This document shows, in pieces, positions 1 through 8,654 of a DNA stretch of 35,026 bases. The translations under genes were made by a program, and so were the position numbers. Origin of the DNA: Actinomycetota bacterium (GTDB taxonomy: Bacteria; Actinomycetota; CADDZG01; JAHWKV01; JAOPZY01); NCBI GenBank assembly GCA_025963875.1, contig JAOPZY010000189.1, positions 1 to 35,026 of the forward strand, read 5' to 3'. The notes under the pieces are model-generated. The model was given only the letters and a program-made list of their open reading frames with translations. It made no database searches and was not told the origin of the DNA. Position 1 is the stretch's first letter. Every line of letters begins with the position of its first letter.

Positions 1-150
1 CGGCTGCTCGAGCAACAGATCGACGCAGCGAAGATCGGTCCGGTTCAGGCCAAGCCGGTCCGCAAGGGCCTGGTCCAGAGCGTCGGTCTCCCGCTGGTAG
101 CGACGGATGGCGGCCGTCAACTCCATCACCTTTGGTGCAGTTTGGTTCAT
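1..150 (-). CDS. MarR-family transcriptional regulator, N-terminal part (cut by window edge)
   Basis: Only the first 50 codons are in the window; the gene runs off the left edge. The start is ATG at 150-148. The translation opens MNQTAPKVMELTAAI and continues with an amphipathic helix containing RRYQRETDALDQALA and then LGLNRTDLRCVDLLL. This is the usual N-terminal dimerisation helix and first DNA-binding-domain helix of MarR-type winged-helix repressors. The winged helix itself lies outside the window, so the assignment rests on the N-terminus only. The gene starts 27 nt after the stop of the secreted-protein gene and may be co-transcribed with it. No strong Shine-Dalgarno sequence is visible. 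MarR proteins usually autoregulate, and an imperfect palindrome lies just upstream at 156-178. Confidence 0.6.
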   Translation of the reverse strand, partial: MNQTAPKVMELTAAIRRYQRETDALDQALADRLGLNRTDLRCVDLLLEQP

Positions 151-155
151 GCTTC

Positions 156-178
156 GATTCTCGGATGCTTCGAGAGTC
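156..178. promoter_or_regulatory. Imperfect inverted repeat upstream of the MarR-type gene
   Basis: Arms GATTCTCG (156-163) and CGAGAGTC (171-178) are inverted copies with one mismatch and a 7-nt spacer, ending 6 nt upstream of the MarR-like start codon. MarR dimers bind such palindromes and usually repress their own gene, so this is a candidate operator. It could also be chance, since the arms are only 8 bp. Confidence 0.25.
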
Positions 179-1482
179 TAAGCAACTCCCCTGCGCCGGA
201 GCCACCACCCTCCCGCCAGGATCACCGCCCCGGCGGCGACCAGCAATGCCGACACGAACCCGCCCTGCCCCCGGTGCCCAACGGGCGCGGCGGCGGTCCC
301 GCTCCGTGGTGCAGACGAACCGGAGGAAGGGGAGGCGGAAGGAGACACCTGCGGCGGCGTCTCGACGGCAGGGGCGGCATTGCCGAGATAGCCGGCATCG
401 CCGGACTCCAGCAGGATCAGCTGGCCGGCGTCGCCGGCGCTGAACGGCCATGCCCGGCCCGCGGCGAGTGCCCCCGCCCGGATGCTGCCGGCCGCCGCCT
501 GGCTCTCGGCCGTCGAGCCCGTCTGCAGGAGCGCCCAACCGGCCACCGCCCAGTACCCGGTGGCTTTGGACCCCGCTCGGTAGCGGGCCAGGGCGGCCGG
601 CTTGGACCAGTCCGGTTGCTCGTGGAGGAAGTGGTCCATGATCCGGGTGCCACGGTCGCCACCGGCCAGGCCGAACGCGACGGCCCAGACCTGCTGCAGG
701 GCGTCGGGGTCCAGGACCGACCAGTTGGCCGCCTCCCGCTTCCCGCTCGCGTGGACGGCCCAGACGTACGACCCGGCGACGGGATCCCAGAGGCCCTCGA
801 CGCCCTGGCGCAACCGGGCTGCGTCCTTCCCGGCGCGATCCACGATCACGGCGTTCCCGAGCGCGCGGCCGAGCTCCCCGGCCGCGACGAGGCCGGCATA
901 GGTCTCCGCCTGGTCCATCAGGTACTTCACGGGGTACCCGGGTTTTGCCCACGTGAGACCGTCGGCGTCCTGCGTGGCCCCGATCGCCTCGAGGGCCCTG
1001 GTGATTCCCGTCGAGAAGCGGGGCAGCTCCGGCGTCCCGCCCGCCGGTTGCGGGAAGCTGCGCTGAGCCGCCAGCAGCGCCAGCAGAAACAGCCCGGCCG
1101 GCGCGTCGGTGGAGTCTCGAATGCCGGCGTCACGCAGGCGGCATCCGCTGTTCGTCCAGTCATCGATAAATCCACTTGCATCCATGTGGCTTTGGTACCA
1201 GGTCAACCATTTCCACGCTGCGGTGGCGTACCGCAGCTCGCCGGTCACCTCGGCAGCCCGGACAAGACCGAGCGCGGCGAAGCTCCCCAGGTAGGGCTGG
1301 ACGGTGCCGAACGGGGGATGGTTGGCGATGGCCCCGTCGGGACATTGGCCGGCGAGGACCCATTCGGCATCGGCCCTCACGGTCGAGATATCGGTAGCGG
1401 CAGCCAAGCGCGGCCCGGCGATCGCCAAGAGCGGGAGTACAAGGCCACCGGCGAAAAAACAGCGAAGTCTCCCTAGCAACAC
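178..1482 (-). CDS. Secreted, membrane-anchored protein with six-hairpin glycosidase-like fold
   Basis: A 434-aa protein. The N-terminus has an Arg-containing n-region and a hydrophobic stretch (about residues 8-27), so a signal peptide is likely. The body is rich in Trp, Ala and Gly helical repeats with short motifs such as WKWLTWYQSHMD, GFIDDW and DAPAGLFLLALLAAQ. This pattern is typical of the (alpha/alpha)6 toroid of the six-hairpin glycosidase superfamily. A Pro/Ser/Ala-rich low-complexity linker follows (about residues 370-405), then a single C-terminal membrane segment and an Arg-rich tail. It is therefore probably an extracytoplasmic enzyme or carbohydrate-binding protein tethered to the membrane. 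Substrate and catalytic residues cannot be assigned. The start is uncertain: GTG at 1482 or the adjacent TTG at 1479, the latter better spaced from a GGAG sequence. A 14-bp near-palindrome (1479-1492) covers the start. Confidence 0.6.
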   Translation of the reverse strand: MLLGRLRCFFAGGLVLPLLAIAGPRLAAATDISTVRADAEWVLAGQCPDGAIANHPPFGTVQPYLGSFAALGLVRAAEVTGELRYATAAWKWLTWYQSHMDASGFIDDWTNSGCRLRDAGIRDSTDAPAGLFLLALLAAQRSFPQPAGGTPELPRFSTGITRALEAIGATQDADGLTWAKPGYPVKYLMDQAETYAGLVAAGELGRALGNAVIVDRAGKDAARLRQGVEGLWDPVAGSYVWAVHASGKREAANWSVLDPDALQQVWAVAFGLAGGDRGTRIMDHFLHEQPDWSKPAALARYRAGSKATGYWAVAGWALLQTGSTAESQAAAGSIRAGALAAGRAWPFSAGDAGQLILLESGDAGYLGNAAPAVETPPQVSPSASPSSGSSAPRSGTAAAPVGHRGQGGFVSALLVAAGAVILAGGWWLRRRGVA

Positions 1483-1638
1483 GGCTCCGTGTCAGGTAGT
1501 CTTCTCAGCACCAAGACGACCTGCCGACTGGCCGATATGACGTCGAATCGACTTGGAGACTTTTTCTGAAGGAGTGGAGCTCGGGGAGCGCATCAAAATC
1601 GGGCGGCGGCCCCAGATTCTCCTCCAATTCCTTCCATT

Positions 1639-1694
1639 CCTTAACCTCAACTGAAGGTTTACTGCACCATGTCATCCTCTAGTTGAGGTTAAGG
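1639..1694. repeat. Perfect 14-bp inverted repeat in the intergenic region
   Basis: CCTTAACCTCAACT (1639-1652) and AGTTGAGGTTAAGG (1681-1694) are exact reverse complements separated by 28 nt. They lie in the 253-nt gap between the secreted-protein gene and the end of the ribbon-helix-helix gene, both on the minus strand. The element follows the parA operon and precedes the next gene, so it could be a terminator hairpin, an operator for a dimeric regulator, or a small mobile repeat. There is no clear U-tract on the minus strand. Nothing else recognisable was seen in 1483-1735. Confidence 0.6.
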
Positions 1695-1735
1695 GAAACC
1701 AGTGCCTTCCAGCAGGAAGGGGCGCTAAACCGGCT

Positions 1736-2239
1736 CTACGAGGAGCGATCGTGCCGGAGACGGCGTACGAGCGCCGACGATGATCCGTTCGATTCGAAAT
1801 CATCCAGGATTTCGGCAAGGGCTGCCCTGACGATCCTTCCTCTGTCGGAGGCGAGCCTGTGCTCCGCCCGGAGGGCCAGCCGGGCCCGCTCGATGCGGGT
1901 CAGGTCGGAGGGAGTGCAGTAGAAGGTGACCTTCTCCTCATGGCGTGGGCGGCGCCCGGCGTCGCTCTCCGCGGGAACGACGTCGTCGCTCACCGTGAGG
2001 GCTGCCGGCGCCGGAACGGCAACCGGGACCACCGGAGGCTGAGCCTGCGGCCGGGGGTCCGGCTCCTGCAAGGTCCGAACTTCCTCGACCCTGCTATCCC
2101 CAGGCCCAGGTCCTGACTCCTTAGCGACTTGTAGACTTACCGCCTCGGAGACTTGGGGCTCGTCCGGTCGTTCGTCCGCCCGTTCCTTCTGACTGCGGAA
2201 CAGCTCGTCGACACCGGGAAGGCTCGCACGACGGGTCAT
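1736..2239 (-). CDS. Ribbon-helix-helix-type protein partnered with ParA
   Basis: A 167-aa protein. The start is ATG at 2239, which overlaps the parA stop in an ATGA arrangement and is preceded by a near-perfect Shine-Dalgarno AAGGAGGTGA inside the end of parA. The N-terminus opens MTRRASLPGVDELFR. A Pro/Val/Asp-rich disordered middle follows (about residues 20-95). A C-terminal segment with KVTFYCTPSDLTRIERARL and GRIVRAALAEILDDFE fits a beta strand plus two helices of a ribbon-helix-helix DNA-binding fold. Overlap and coupled translation with parA suggest it acts as the DNA-binding partner of the ATPase, in the role ParB or an Arc/Omega-like protein takes elsewhere. No ParB is seen in the window. 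The partner role is inference; the fold call is fairly good. Confidence 0.6.
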   Translation of the reverse strand: MTRRASLPGVDELFRSQKERADERPDEPQVSEAVSLQVAKESGPGPGDSRVEEVRTLQEPDPRPQAQPPVVPVAVPAPAALTVSDDVVPAESDAGRRPRHEEKVTFYCTPSDLTRIERARLALRAEHRLASDRGRIVRAALAEILDDFESNGSSSALVRRLRHDRSS

Positions 2240-3369
2240 CGGGACATCACCTCCTTCGCGAGTTCCCGATATTCCCGTGCCCCGCCCGATTTCGGCGCGT
2301 ACGTGACGATCGGTTCGCCGGCCACCGGGGCCTCGGCGAATTTGATGGTCTTGTGGATGATGGTCTTGAACAGCTTGTCGCCGAACGCGTCGGTCACCCG
2401 GCTGAGCACCTCCCGGCCGTGGATCGTCCGGGCGTCCAGCATGGTGGCCAGGATGCCCTCGATCTCGAGCTCGGGATTGATGCGCTCCTGGATCTTGGTG
2501 AGCGTGTCCATGAGGAGGGCCATCCCCCGAAGCGCGAAGTATTCGCACTCGAGGGGGATCAGCACTGCCTGGGCTGCCGTCAGGGCGTTGATCGTCAGCA
2601 GCCCGAGCGACGGAGGGCAGTCGATGAGGATGTAGTTGTACCGGTCCTTCGCCCGGGCGAGCGCCCGCTTGAGCGACTGCTCCCGGGCCACCTCCGAGAC
2701 GAGCATGATCTCGGCCCCCGCCAGGTCGATGTTGGAAGGGATCAGGTCGAGGCCGTCCATCTTGCAGTGCTGGACCACCTCGTCGAAGGTCACCGAGGCG
2801 TCGAGCAGCAGGTTGTAGACGGTCAGGTCCAACGAGTTGGGGTTCAGCCCGAGCCCGACCGAGAGGGCCCCCTGGGGGTCGAAGTCGACGAGAAGCACCT
2901 TCGCCCCCTCGGCGGCTAGGGCAGCCCCCAGGTTGATCGTCGACGTGGTCTTGCCGACACCTCCCTTCTGGTTGACGACGGCGACGACCTTGCCGACCGG
3001 GAGATCCACCGGAGGCACCGGCGGAGCCTCGACGAAAGAAGCCTCGAACGGATCCCCGACGAACGGAGCCTCGACCAGCGGCTCCAGCGGCTCCGGCAGC
3101 ACCTCGAACACCACTTCCTCCTCAGCCGGAGCTTCGGCAGGCGGCGTCGCGGGCATCGCGGCCGTCACCACGTTGGCCGCAGGGGGCGGCGCCGGGGCCC
3201 GCCGGCTCGAGGGTGGGACCGGTACGGGGGCAGCGGGCGGCGGGAACGTGTCGGGCAGGAACAGCTGCTGATCCTCGAGGGCACCCCCGTCGTACCCGGC
3301 GCCTTGAGGGGCGCCTCGGGCATTGCGACCCACCTCGTCGTCCCACCGCACGGAAGACTCCTCGTCCAC
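2236..3369 (-). CDS. parA: ParA/Soj-family chromosome-partitioning ATPase
   Basis: A 377-aa protein starting at GTG 3369. The first ~125 residues are a Pro/Ala/Glu-rich, probably disordered extension. The ATPase domain begins at GKVVAVVNQKGGVGKTTST, a deviant Walker A motif with the signature lysine. It continues with the A' motif LLVDFDPQGALS and the Walker B region YILIDCPPSLGLLT, both diagnostic of ParA/MinD ATPases. The domain ends around YAPKSGGAREYRELAKEV. The long N-terminal extension and position near pyrG and a Nudix gene resemble the mycobacterial Soj-like paralogue Rv1708 rather than the oriC-linked ParA. The downstream overlapping gene encodes a ribbon-helix-helix protein instead of ScpA. 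It would bind DNA as an ATP dimer and position DNA or a protein cargo; the cargo is unknown. A copy of the dispersed GGCGCC palindrome lies in the codons for residues ~19-24. Confidence 0.88.
   Translation of the reverse strand: MDEESSVRWDDEVGRNARGAPQGAGYDGGALEDQQLFLPDTFPPPAAPVPVPPSSRRAPAPPPAANVVTAAMPATPPAEAPAEEEVVFEVLPEPLEPLVEAPFVGDPFEASFVEAPPVPPVDLPVGKVVAVVNQKGGVGKTTSTINLGAALAAEGAKVLLVDFDPQGALSVGLGLNPNSLDLTVYNLLLDASVTFDEVVQHCKMDGLDLIPSNIDLAGAEIMLVSEVAREQSLKRALARAKDRYNYILIDCPPSLGLLTINALTAAQAVLIPLECEYFALRGMALLMDTLTKIQERINPELEIEGILATMLDARTIHGREVLSRVTDAFGDKLFKTIIHKTIKFAEAPVAGEPIVTYAPKSGGAREYRELAKEVMSR
3298..3315. repeat. Dispersed palindrome GGCGCC-TTGAGG-GGCGCC, copy 1
   Basis: The 18-mer GGCGCCTTGAGGGGCGCC lies inside the 5' end of parA, read there as part of ARGAPQGAG. 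Its GGCGCC arms are self-complementary around a TTGAGG loop. The identity with copy 2 extends several bases to both sides. See the other copies at 20850, 21989 and 23134 and the variant at 24923. Confidence 0.7.
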
Positions 3370-3376
3370 AAGAATG

Positions 3377-3388
3377 TTTGTCTACAAA
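3377..3388. promoter_or_regulatory. 12-bp palindrome upstream of parA
   Basis: TTTGTCTACAAA is a perfect inverted repeat (TTTGT/ACAAA, 2-nt centre) starting 8 nt upstream of the parA start codon. It sits in an AT-rich pocket within GC-rich DNA, as expected for a promoter or operator region. No bound regulator can be named. Confidence 0.25.
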
Positions 3389-3455
3389 TAGTCTTGGAGG
3401 CGCATCTTAAGACCGGGCAGCCTGCGAGCGCAAGAGGACGCCCGGAATGCAAGGC

Positions 3456-4682
3456 TCAGAGGAACGCCGTACCAACCGGCGGTAGCTCCAGCGAGAGCGA
3501 GAGCGAGAGGAGGCGGGCGATGGTCGCGGCCACGTCGGCGAAGGTCTGCCGCCGGCCGACATCGAGGCCCGAAGGGACCCGGTGCCCCACGGCAAGGATC
3601 GGGACCAGCTCCCGGGAATGGTCGGTGGAGGGCGTCGTCGGGTCGTTGCCGTGGTCGGCGGTGACGAACAGCACGTCCCCCGGCCGCAGCGCCTCCAGCA
3701 GCCGCCCGAGCGCGGCGTCGAACTCCCGCAGTGCCCCGGCATAGCCGGCCGGGTCGTTGCGGTGGCCGAAGAGCGTGTCGAAGTCGACGAGGTTGGCGAA
3801 CACGAGGCTGCCCGCGGGATCCGGCTCCTCGAGGATGAGGGACGCCAGCGCCGCGAGGCATGCCTCGTTGCCTTTGGCGGGAAGGTTGCGCCCGATCCCC
3901 CGCCCCGAGAACAGGTCGCCGACCTTCCCGACCGCGGTGGTCGGCAGCCCGGCGGCCCGGGCGGCGTCCAGCACCGTCGGGGCCGGCGGAAGGACCGCAA
4001 AGTCCCTGCGGTCCGGTGTGCGGAAGAAGGCGCCGGCGGACCCGGCGAACGGGCGGGCGATGACCCGCCCCACCTCGACGTCGCCGGTGAGCATCGCCCG
4101 AGCCTTGGCGCACCAGTCGTGGAGCTGGACGACGGGCACCGACTCGACATGGGCGGCGACTTGAAAGACGCTGTCGGCCGACGTGTAGACAATCGGCCGG
4201 CCGGAGGTGCGGGACTCCTCGCCGAGGGACTCGATGATCTCGGTGCCCGAGCCGGCGACGTTGCCGAGGCTTCCCCTCCCGATCCGGCGCTCGAACCCGG
4301 CGATGACCTCGTGCGGGAAGCCGTACGGGAACGTGGGGAACGGACGGGCCAGGATCACGCCGGCCAGCTCCCAATGGCCCGTGACAGAGTCCTTGCCCGC
4401 TGAGGCCTCCGCCATCGTGCCGAAGGCGCCCAGCGGCGTCGCGGCGGGCGGCGTGCCGGCAAGGTCGACGACGTTGCCGATGCCAAGGCGGCCGAGATGC
4501 TCGAGCACCAGGCCCCCGACCGCCTCGTCGATGTGGCCCATCGTGTTGGAACCCTCGTCGCCGTAGTCGGCGGCATCCGGCGCGGCTCCCACCCCGACCG
4601 AGTCGAGGACCAGGAGGAAGACCCGAGAACTGATGGGAGAAGGGTTGGTCGAACGAAGCGTCAGCGCTTCTTCTGCGCGCAC
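3456..4682 (-). CDS. deoB: Phosphopentomutase
   Basis: About 400 aa; interconverts (deoxy)ribose 1-phosphate and 5-phosphate in nucleoside salvage. Alkaline-phosphatase superfamily motifs are in order: VFLLVLDSVGVGAAPDAADY (metal-binding Asp), SNTMGHI, KDSVTGHWE with the phosphorylatable Thr, NLVDFDTLFGHRND (metal ligands) and TADHGNDPTTPSTDHSRE. The cap domain lies between. The start is not obvious: no ATG occurs between the upstream frame and VFLLVLDS. The first usable codon is GTG at 4682, overlapping the end of the DksA-like gene by about 20 nt. CTG at 4664, overlapping that gene's stop as CTGA, is also possible and would give a length closer to relatives. No good ribosome-binding site is seen for either, so translation is probably coupled to the gene upstream. 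The ORF remains open upstream as far as 5048, but that part is the shadow of the DksA-like gene. Confidence 0.93.
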   Translation of the reverse strand: MRAEEALTLRSTNPSPISSRVFLLVLDSVGVGAAPDAADYGDEGSNTMGHIDEAVGGLVLEHLGRLGIGNVVDLAGTPPAATPLGAFGTMAEASAGKDSVTGHWELAGVILARPFPTFPYGFPHEVIAGFERRIGRGSLGNVAGSGTEIIESLGEESRTSGRPIVYTSADSVFQVAAHVESVPVVQLHDWCAKARAMLTGDVEVGRVIARPFAGSAGAFFRTPDRRDFAVLPPAPTVLDAARAAGLPTTAVGKVGDLFSGRGIGRNLPAKGNEACLAALASLILEEPDPAGSLVFANLVDFDTLFGHRNDPAGYAGALREFDAALGRLLEALRPGDVLFVTADHGNDPTTPSTDHSRELVPILAVGHRVPSGLDVGRRQTFADVAATIARLLSLSLSLELPPVGTAFL

Positions 4683-5011
4683 GAGATGCAGAGTCGGGCG
4701 GTCGGGACGGCTTCGAGGCGCTCCGGCCCGATCTCCTTGCCGCAGCGCTCGCACCGGCCGTACGAGCCGCGGTCCACACGGCCGAGCGCCGACTGGACGT
4801 CGTGCAGGTGCTTGATCAGGCCCTCCACGAAGGAGAGCACCTTGGCCCGCTCGGAGGTGGCCTGCGCGGCGTCGGCGAATCCCTCGTCGAGGGAGACCTG
4901 GATGGAGCCGTCGGCCTCGGCACCCAGCTCGGCGAGCTCTTTCTCGATCTCGACGAGCTCGGACTCCAGACGTTGGCGGGACTGGGCCAGTACGTCGTCG
5001 CTGAACGGCAC
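4661..5011 (-). CDS. DksA/TraR-type zinc-finger protein
   Basis: A 116-aa protein. The start is GTG at 5011 because a GGGAGG Shine-Dalgarno lies 5-6 nt upstream and homology begins there (VPFSDDVLAQSRQRLE); the frame stays open further upstream. A long coiled-coil N-terminal half (about residues 8-75) is followed by a C4 zinc finger: CERCGKEI, a spacer with RLEAVPTARL, then CISC. This is the DksA/TraR arrangement. In Proteobacteria DksA binds in the RNA-polymerase secondary channel and works with ppGpp. Actinobacterial relatives of this length are common, but their role is less certain (RbpA and CarD take over part of it). The coiled-coil tip acidic residues needed for DksA activity are not clearly identifiable, so a DksA-like function is inference. 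Confidence 0.8.
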   Translation of the reverse strand: MPFSDDVLAQSRQRLESELVEIEKELAELGAEADGSIQVSLDEGFADAAQATSERAKVLSFVEGLIKHLHDVQSALGRVDRGSYGRCERCGKEIGPERLEAVPTARLCISCAQKKR

Positions 5012-5024
5012 CGGATCCTCCCTT

Positions 5025-5146
5025 TTCGCCAGGCGCTTCGCAGCGCACCAGGGTCGCGCTTCACCCCCCACCTGGCGAAGCCTTCAGCTGAATTGACAAT
5101 GGTACCAAATCGTTACGTCTGCGGTGCGCGTGCCTAATTGACAGGA
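5025..5146 (-). promoter_or_regulatory. Leader region of the dksA-like gene: hairpin and two AATTGACA repeats
   Basis: The 148-nt gap between alanine dehydrogenase and the DksA-like gene holds an inverted repeat TTCGCCAGG (5025-5033) / CCTGGCGAA (5071-5079). This would fold in the 5' untranslated RNA just ahead of the ribosome-binding site. Two direct copies of AATTGACA lie at 5091-5098 and 5137-5144 (TGTCAATT on the transcribed strand). They may be promoter elements or operator half sites. No -35/-10 pair could be fixed. Confidence 0.3.
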
Positions 5147-5159
5147 CGCGGCGTCTGCC

Positions 5160-6293
5160 CTACCGCAGGACGGTGGCCAGCGGGACGCTCGGCAGTCGGT
5201 GGGCCTCCGCCACCGGGGCGCTCACGACCTGGCCGCGGTACAGGTTGACGCCGGGCGCCAGGGCACGGTCCCGTGCGACCGCGGTCGCAAGGCCCTGTCC
5301 CGCCAACTCCATGACGTAGGGCAGCGTGGCGTTCGTCAGGGCGTAGGTCGAGGTGTTGGGGACCGCCCCCGGCATGTTGCCGACGCAGTAGTGCACGACG
5401 TCGTGCACGACGTACGTGGGGTCGGAATGCGTCGTCATGTGGGCGGTCTCGACACAGCCGCCCTGGTCGATCGAGATGTCGACCACCACCGAGCCGGGCT
5501 TCATCGCGGCCACCATCGCCTCGGGGACGAGGTGCGGGGCCAGCGCACCCGGCACGAGGACGGCGCCGATCACGAGGTCGGCGGATGTCACCGACTCCTC
5601 GACGGTCGTGCGGTTGGACATGAGCGTCAGGATGCGTCCCTTGTGGATCGAGTCGATGGAGCGGAGCCGGTCGATGTTGCGGTCGAGGATGATGACCTCG
5701 GCCTCCATGCCCTGGGCGATCCAGGCGGCATTCGCCCCCGCCATCCCGGCCCCGAGCACGACGACCCGGGCCGGCTGCACCCCGGAGACCCCGCCAATCA
5801 GCACGCCGCGGCCACCGTGGCCCTTCTCAAGGAGCCTCGCTCCGACCTGCGGCGCCATGCGCCCGGCCACCTCGCTCATGGGGGCGAGCAGCGGGAGCTT
5901 GCCGTCCGCGGTCTGCACGGTCTCGTAGGCGATGGCCGCCATGCCCGAGTCCAGCAGCGCCTGCGTGACCTCCCGGCTGGCCGCCAGATGCAGGTACGTG
6001 AAAAGCATCCTCGCCGGCGACCCGTCGGTGGGGCCACCGTTCAGCAGACCGAACTCGGAGGGGATCGGCTCCTTCACCTTGAGGATCAGCTCCGCCCCCG
6101 ACCACACGTCCTCGAGCGACACGATCTCGGCTCCCGCCCGTTTGTAGTCGGCATCGGAGATCGCGGACCCCTCGCCCGCGCCGGCCTGGATCAGCACCCG
6201 GTGCCCGGCGCTCACCAGCTCCCTGGCTCCCGGCGGCGTCAGCGCCACGCGGTACTCGTGGTCCTTGACCTCGGTGGGGACGCCGACGATCAC
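5160..6293 (-). CDS. ald: Alanine dehydrogenase
   Basis: A 377-aa protein; NAD-dependent reductive amination of pyruvate to L-alanine and the reverse. The N-terminus VIVGVPTEVKDHEYRVALTP is the AlaDH/PNT signature. Other landmarks are LILKVKEPIPSE (substrate-binding Lys), FTYLHLAAS (active-site His), MSEVAGRMAPQVGA and GVQPARVVVLGAGMAGANAA (NAD-binding GxGxxG). The C-terminus HYCVGNMPGAVPNTSTYALT is typical. The start is GTG at 6293, overlapping the Nudix stop as GTGA. AAGGATC upstream is a moderate ribosome-binding site. Its length equals the family's usual ~370 aa. Coupling to a Nudix hydrolase and pyrG resembles the mycobacterial pyrG-Nudix arrangement with ald added. Confidence 0.95.
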   Translation of the reverse strand: MIVGVPTEVKDHEYRVALTPPGARELVSAGHRVLIQAGAGEGSAISDADYKRAGAEIVSLEDVWSGAELILKVKEPIPSEFGLLNGGPTDGSPARMLFTYLHLAASREVTQALLDSGMAAIAYETVQTADGKLPLLAPMSEVAGRMAPQVGARLLEKGHGGRGVLIGGVSGVQPARVVVLGAGMAGANAAWIAQGMEAEVIILDRNIDRLRSIDSIHKGRILTLMSNRTTVEESVTSADLVIGAVLVPGALAPHLVPEAMVAAMKPGSVVVDISIDQGGCVETAHMTTHSDPTYVVHDVVHYCVGNMPGAVPNTSTYALTNATLPYVMELAGQGLATAVARDRALAPGVNLYRGQVVSAPVAEAHRLPSVPLATVLR

Positions 6294-6832
6294 CGCTGAT
6301 CCTTGAGGCGCGTGAGGACCAGACCGAGGGCGGTCTTGGCGTCGACGATCCTGCCGCCGGTCACGGAGTCGACAGCCGCGTCGAGGCGGAGCCATTCTGC
6401 CGAGATGGGTTCGCCGCCGTCGTGCTCCGGCGCCGGGGCGACCTGTTCCAGGTCGGTGGCGAGGTACAGGTAGAGGCGCTCGTCCGTGAAGCCGGGTGAG
6501 CTGTAGAACACGCCGAGCGATTCGAACGTGCCGGCCACGTAACCCGTCTCCTCCTTGAGCTCGCGCCGCGCGCAGTCGAGGGGGTCCTCGCCCGGGACGT
6601 CGAGCTTGCCCGCGGGGATCTCGAGGAGGTCGGCGGCCACCGCGTGGCGGTTCTGGCGGACGAGCAGCACCGCGCCATCCTTGAGCGGCACGACCGCCGC
6701 AGCGCCCGGATGCCGGACGATCTCGCGGGTGGCTTCCCGTCCGTTCGGCAGCCGGATCCTGTCGACGTGGACCGAGAAGAAGCTGCCCTGGTAGGGCGAC
6801 TGGGACTCGATCACTTCATGGTTGGTTGACAC
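6290..6832 (-). CDS. Nudix hydrolase, ADP-ribose pyrophosphatase type
   Basis: A 180-aa protein starting at GTG 6832, 20 nt after pyrG. The order is N-terminal beta sheet (RIRLPNGREATREIVRHPGA), then LLVRQNRHAVAADLLEIPAG, then the Nudix box GKLDVPGE...CARRELKEETGY, with the catalytic Glu residues in REL-EE. The box has one extra residue before the first Glu, as usual in ADP-ribose pyrophosphatases. GVFYSSPGFTDERLYLYLAT after the box also fits that subfamily (NudF-like). It would hydrolyse ADP-ribose to AMP and ribose 5-phosphate. The position directly after pyrG matches Rv1700 of M. tuberculosis, which is an ADP-ribose pyrophosphatase. A longer reading frame covering pyrG is a shadow. Confidence 0.9.
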   Translation of the reverse strand: MSTNHEVIESQSPYQGSFFSVHVDRIRLPNGREATREIVRHPGAAAVVPLKDGAVLLVRQNRHAVAADLLEIPAGKLDVPGEDPLDCARRELKEETGYVAGTFESLGVFYSSPGFTDERLYLYLATDLEQVAPAPEHDGGEPISAEWLRLDAAVDSVTGGRIVDAKTALGLVLTRLKDQR

Positions 6833-6852
6833 GTCTACGCAACGCCGAGCCG

Positions 6853-8541
<1,689 letters not shown>

Positions 8542-8543
8542 TC

Positions 8544-8549
8544 AGATTA
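8544..8549 (-). promoter_or_regulatory. Candidate -10 element of a leaderless pyrG promoter
   Basis: TAATCT on the minus strand ends 8 nt before the pyrG GTG. There is no Shine-Dalgarno in between. The same spacing is seen before several other genes in this window. Confidence 0.4.
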
Positions 8550-8654
8550 CCACGGTGTAAGCCGCTTCCCAGTCTTTCCGGCACGAATGTCCTTCCCTGT
8601 CGAAGAAGTTCGCGGTCCCGTAACGTAGAGGGACGTGGCGGACGCGGTCCCAGC

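Noticed and set aside
2240-2548. Longer form (270 aa) of the ribbon-helix-helix gene
   Set aside because: The upstream part is out of frame with, and opposite in quality to, the parA coding sequence it overlaps. The strong Shine-Dalgarno and ATGA junction fix the start at 2239.
4683-5048. N-terminal extension of phosphopentomutase to 530 aa
   Set aside because: The extra part is the shadow of the DksA-like gene in another frame. Homology to phosphopentomutase begins only near 4630.
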